From Lentisphaeraceae bacterium (lineage in GTDB: Bacteria; Verrucomicrobiota; Lentisphaeria; Lentisphaerales; Lentisphaeraceae), in the NCBI GenBank assembly GCA_021232515.1, contig JAJPOQ010000117.1, positions 1 through 64,000 on the forward strand: a stretch of 64,000 nt of DNA. Direction: 5' to 3'. Under the pieces are notes generated by a model, which worked only from the letters and a program-made list of their open reading frames with translations, was not told where the DNA came from and did not search any database. Below are positions 63,643 to 64,000 of this stretch, one piece after another. Numbering within the stretch: the stretch's first letter is position 1; every line of letters begins with the position of its first letter. Position numbers and translations under genes: made by a program.

Positions 63643-64000
63643 CTAGCAGGATCCCTCCTTTTCAGGGCAGCGACTTTCATAATCCATAACCTCTTTGAGG
63701 CTGATAGTACTAAAAAAGTCACGCATTCTTTTGTTTAAATTCACTAATGGCGGAATGATATTACACGATGAGGCCATAGAGCAGTTACTCTCACTTTGAA
63801 CACAATTGACTAGACTGAGAGGTTCCACAACCATCTCCATGAAATCTAGAAAATTTATTTCGGCTAGGTCCATTCGTAATGAATATCCACCATGAGCTCC
63901 CTTTTCAGACTTTAGAACACCACCAGTAACCATTTTTTGCATAGATCTGGAGGTAACATCAAAAGGAGTCCCATACTTTTCGCATATCTCTTTAACAGAA
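63643..64000 (-). CDS. Rrf2/IscR-type Fe-S regulator (truncated by window edge)
   Basis: The visible part, continuing to base 64000, has a winged helix (SVKEICEKYGTPFDVTSRSM, then GGVLKSEKGAHGGYSL) and three cysteines spaced C-x6-C-x5-C in NCVQSESNCSMASSC, as in IscR/SufR-type cluster-binding regulators. The N-terminus lies beyond the window. It is directly upstream of sufB and probably senses cluster status to control the operon. Confidence 0.85.
   Translation of the reverse strand, partial: SVKEICEKYGTPFDVTSRSMQKMVTGGVLKSEKGAHGGYSLRMDLAEINFLDFMEMVVEPLSLVNCVQSESNCSMASSCNIIPPLVNLNKRMRDFFSTISLKEVMDYESRCPEKEGSC

Overview
The window looks like a chromosomal segment of a marine Lentisphaerota (Lentisphaera-like) bacterium of the PVC superphylum. 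The evidence is the AT-rich sequence and the family mix: repeated pseudopilins with an internal H-x-DGH motif, DUF1592-type cytochromes paired with DUF1552 Tat proteins, several formylglycine sulfatases, ECF sigma factors next to Ser/Thr kinases, and PilT and ROK proteins. The assignment rests on gene content only. I saw no rRNA, tRNA, CRISPR array, phage or transposase gene.

Layout. 0-2.7 kb: repeats, a small membrane protein and a kinase. 2.7-6.3 kb: a TetR regulator divergent from a GST / ChrR-type cupin / GST / flavin-oxidase operon, with clear palindromic operators. 6.3-10.2 kb: a pseudopilin, an ECF sigma factor, and an ECF sigma-kinase pair. 10.3-17.6 kb: two convergent DUF1592-DUF1552 gene pairs. 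17.8-26.7 kb: a membrane alpha/alpha-toroid protein, five tandem pseudopilins, a divergent ECF sigma-kinase pair, and another pseudopilin. 26.9-38.3 kb: an enolase-superfamily enzyme, three sulfatases, a second toroid protein, LysR/pirin/DoxX, and a hybrid histidine kinase. 38.4-45.8 kb: a DUF2293 protein, a fused double PilT ATPase, ROK kinase, a broken four-helix-bundle gene, a sigma-54 activator and a ferredoxin. 45.8-49.7 kb: a sugar-acid dehydratase, sugar dehydrogenase and lactonase set. 49.8-60 kb: GuaA, a DUF790 nuclease, Pol IV and several secreted or lipid-anchored proteins. 60.1-64 kb: sufBCD with an Rrf2/IscR-type regulator cut by the window edge.

The main discovery candidate lies at 15-26 kb plus the related kinases. 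Five transcription units (four covering the pseudopilin array, one covering a DUF1592-DUF1552 pair) are each preceded by the same bipartite element, TGGCCTT-like, exactly 16 bp, CGTGTATA-like. This has the form of an ECF sigma promoter. An ECF sigma factor and a transmembrane kinase are transcribed divergently from the end of that array. All three kinases in the window lack the usual VAIK lysine (it is Ala) and carry a lysine in the glycine-rich loop exactly 17 residues earlier, which is the spacing known from eukaryotic WNK kinases. Together this suggests an envelope-sensing kinase / ECF sigma system that controls surface pseudopilins and a cell-envelope cytochrome pair.
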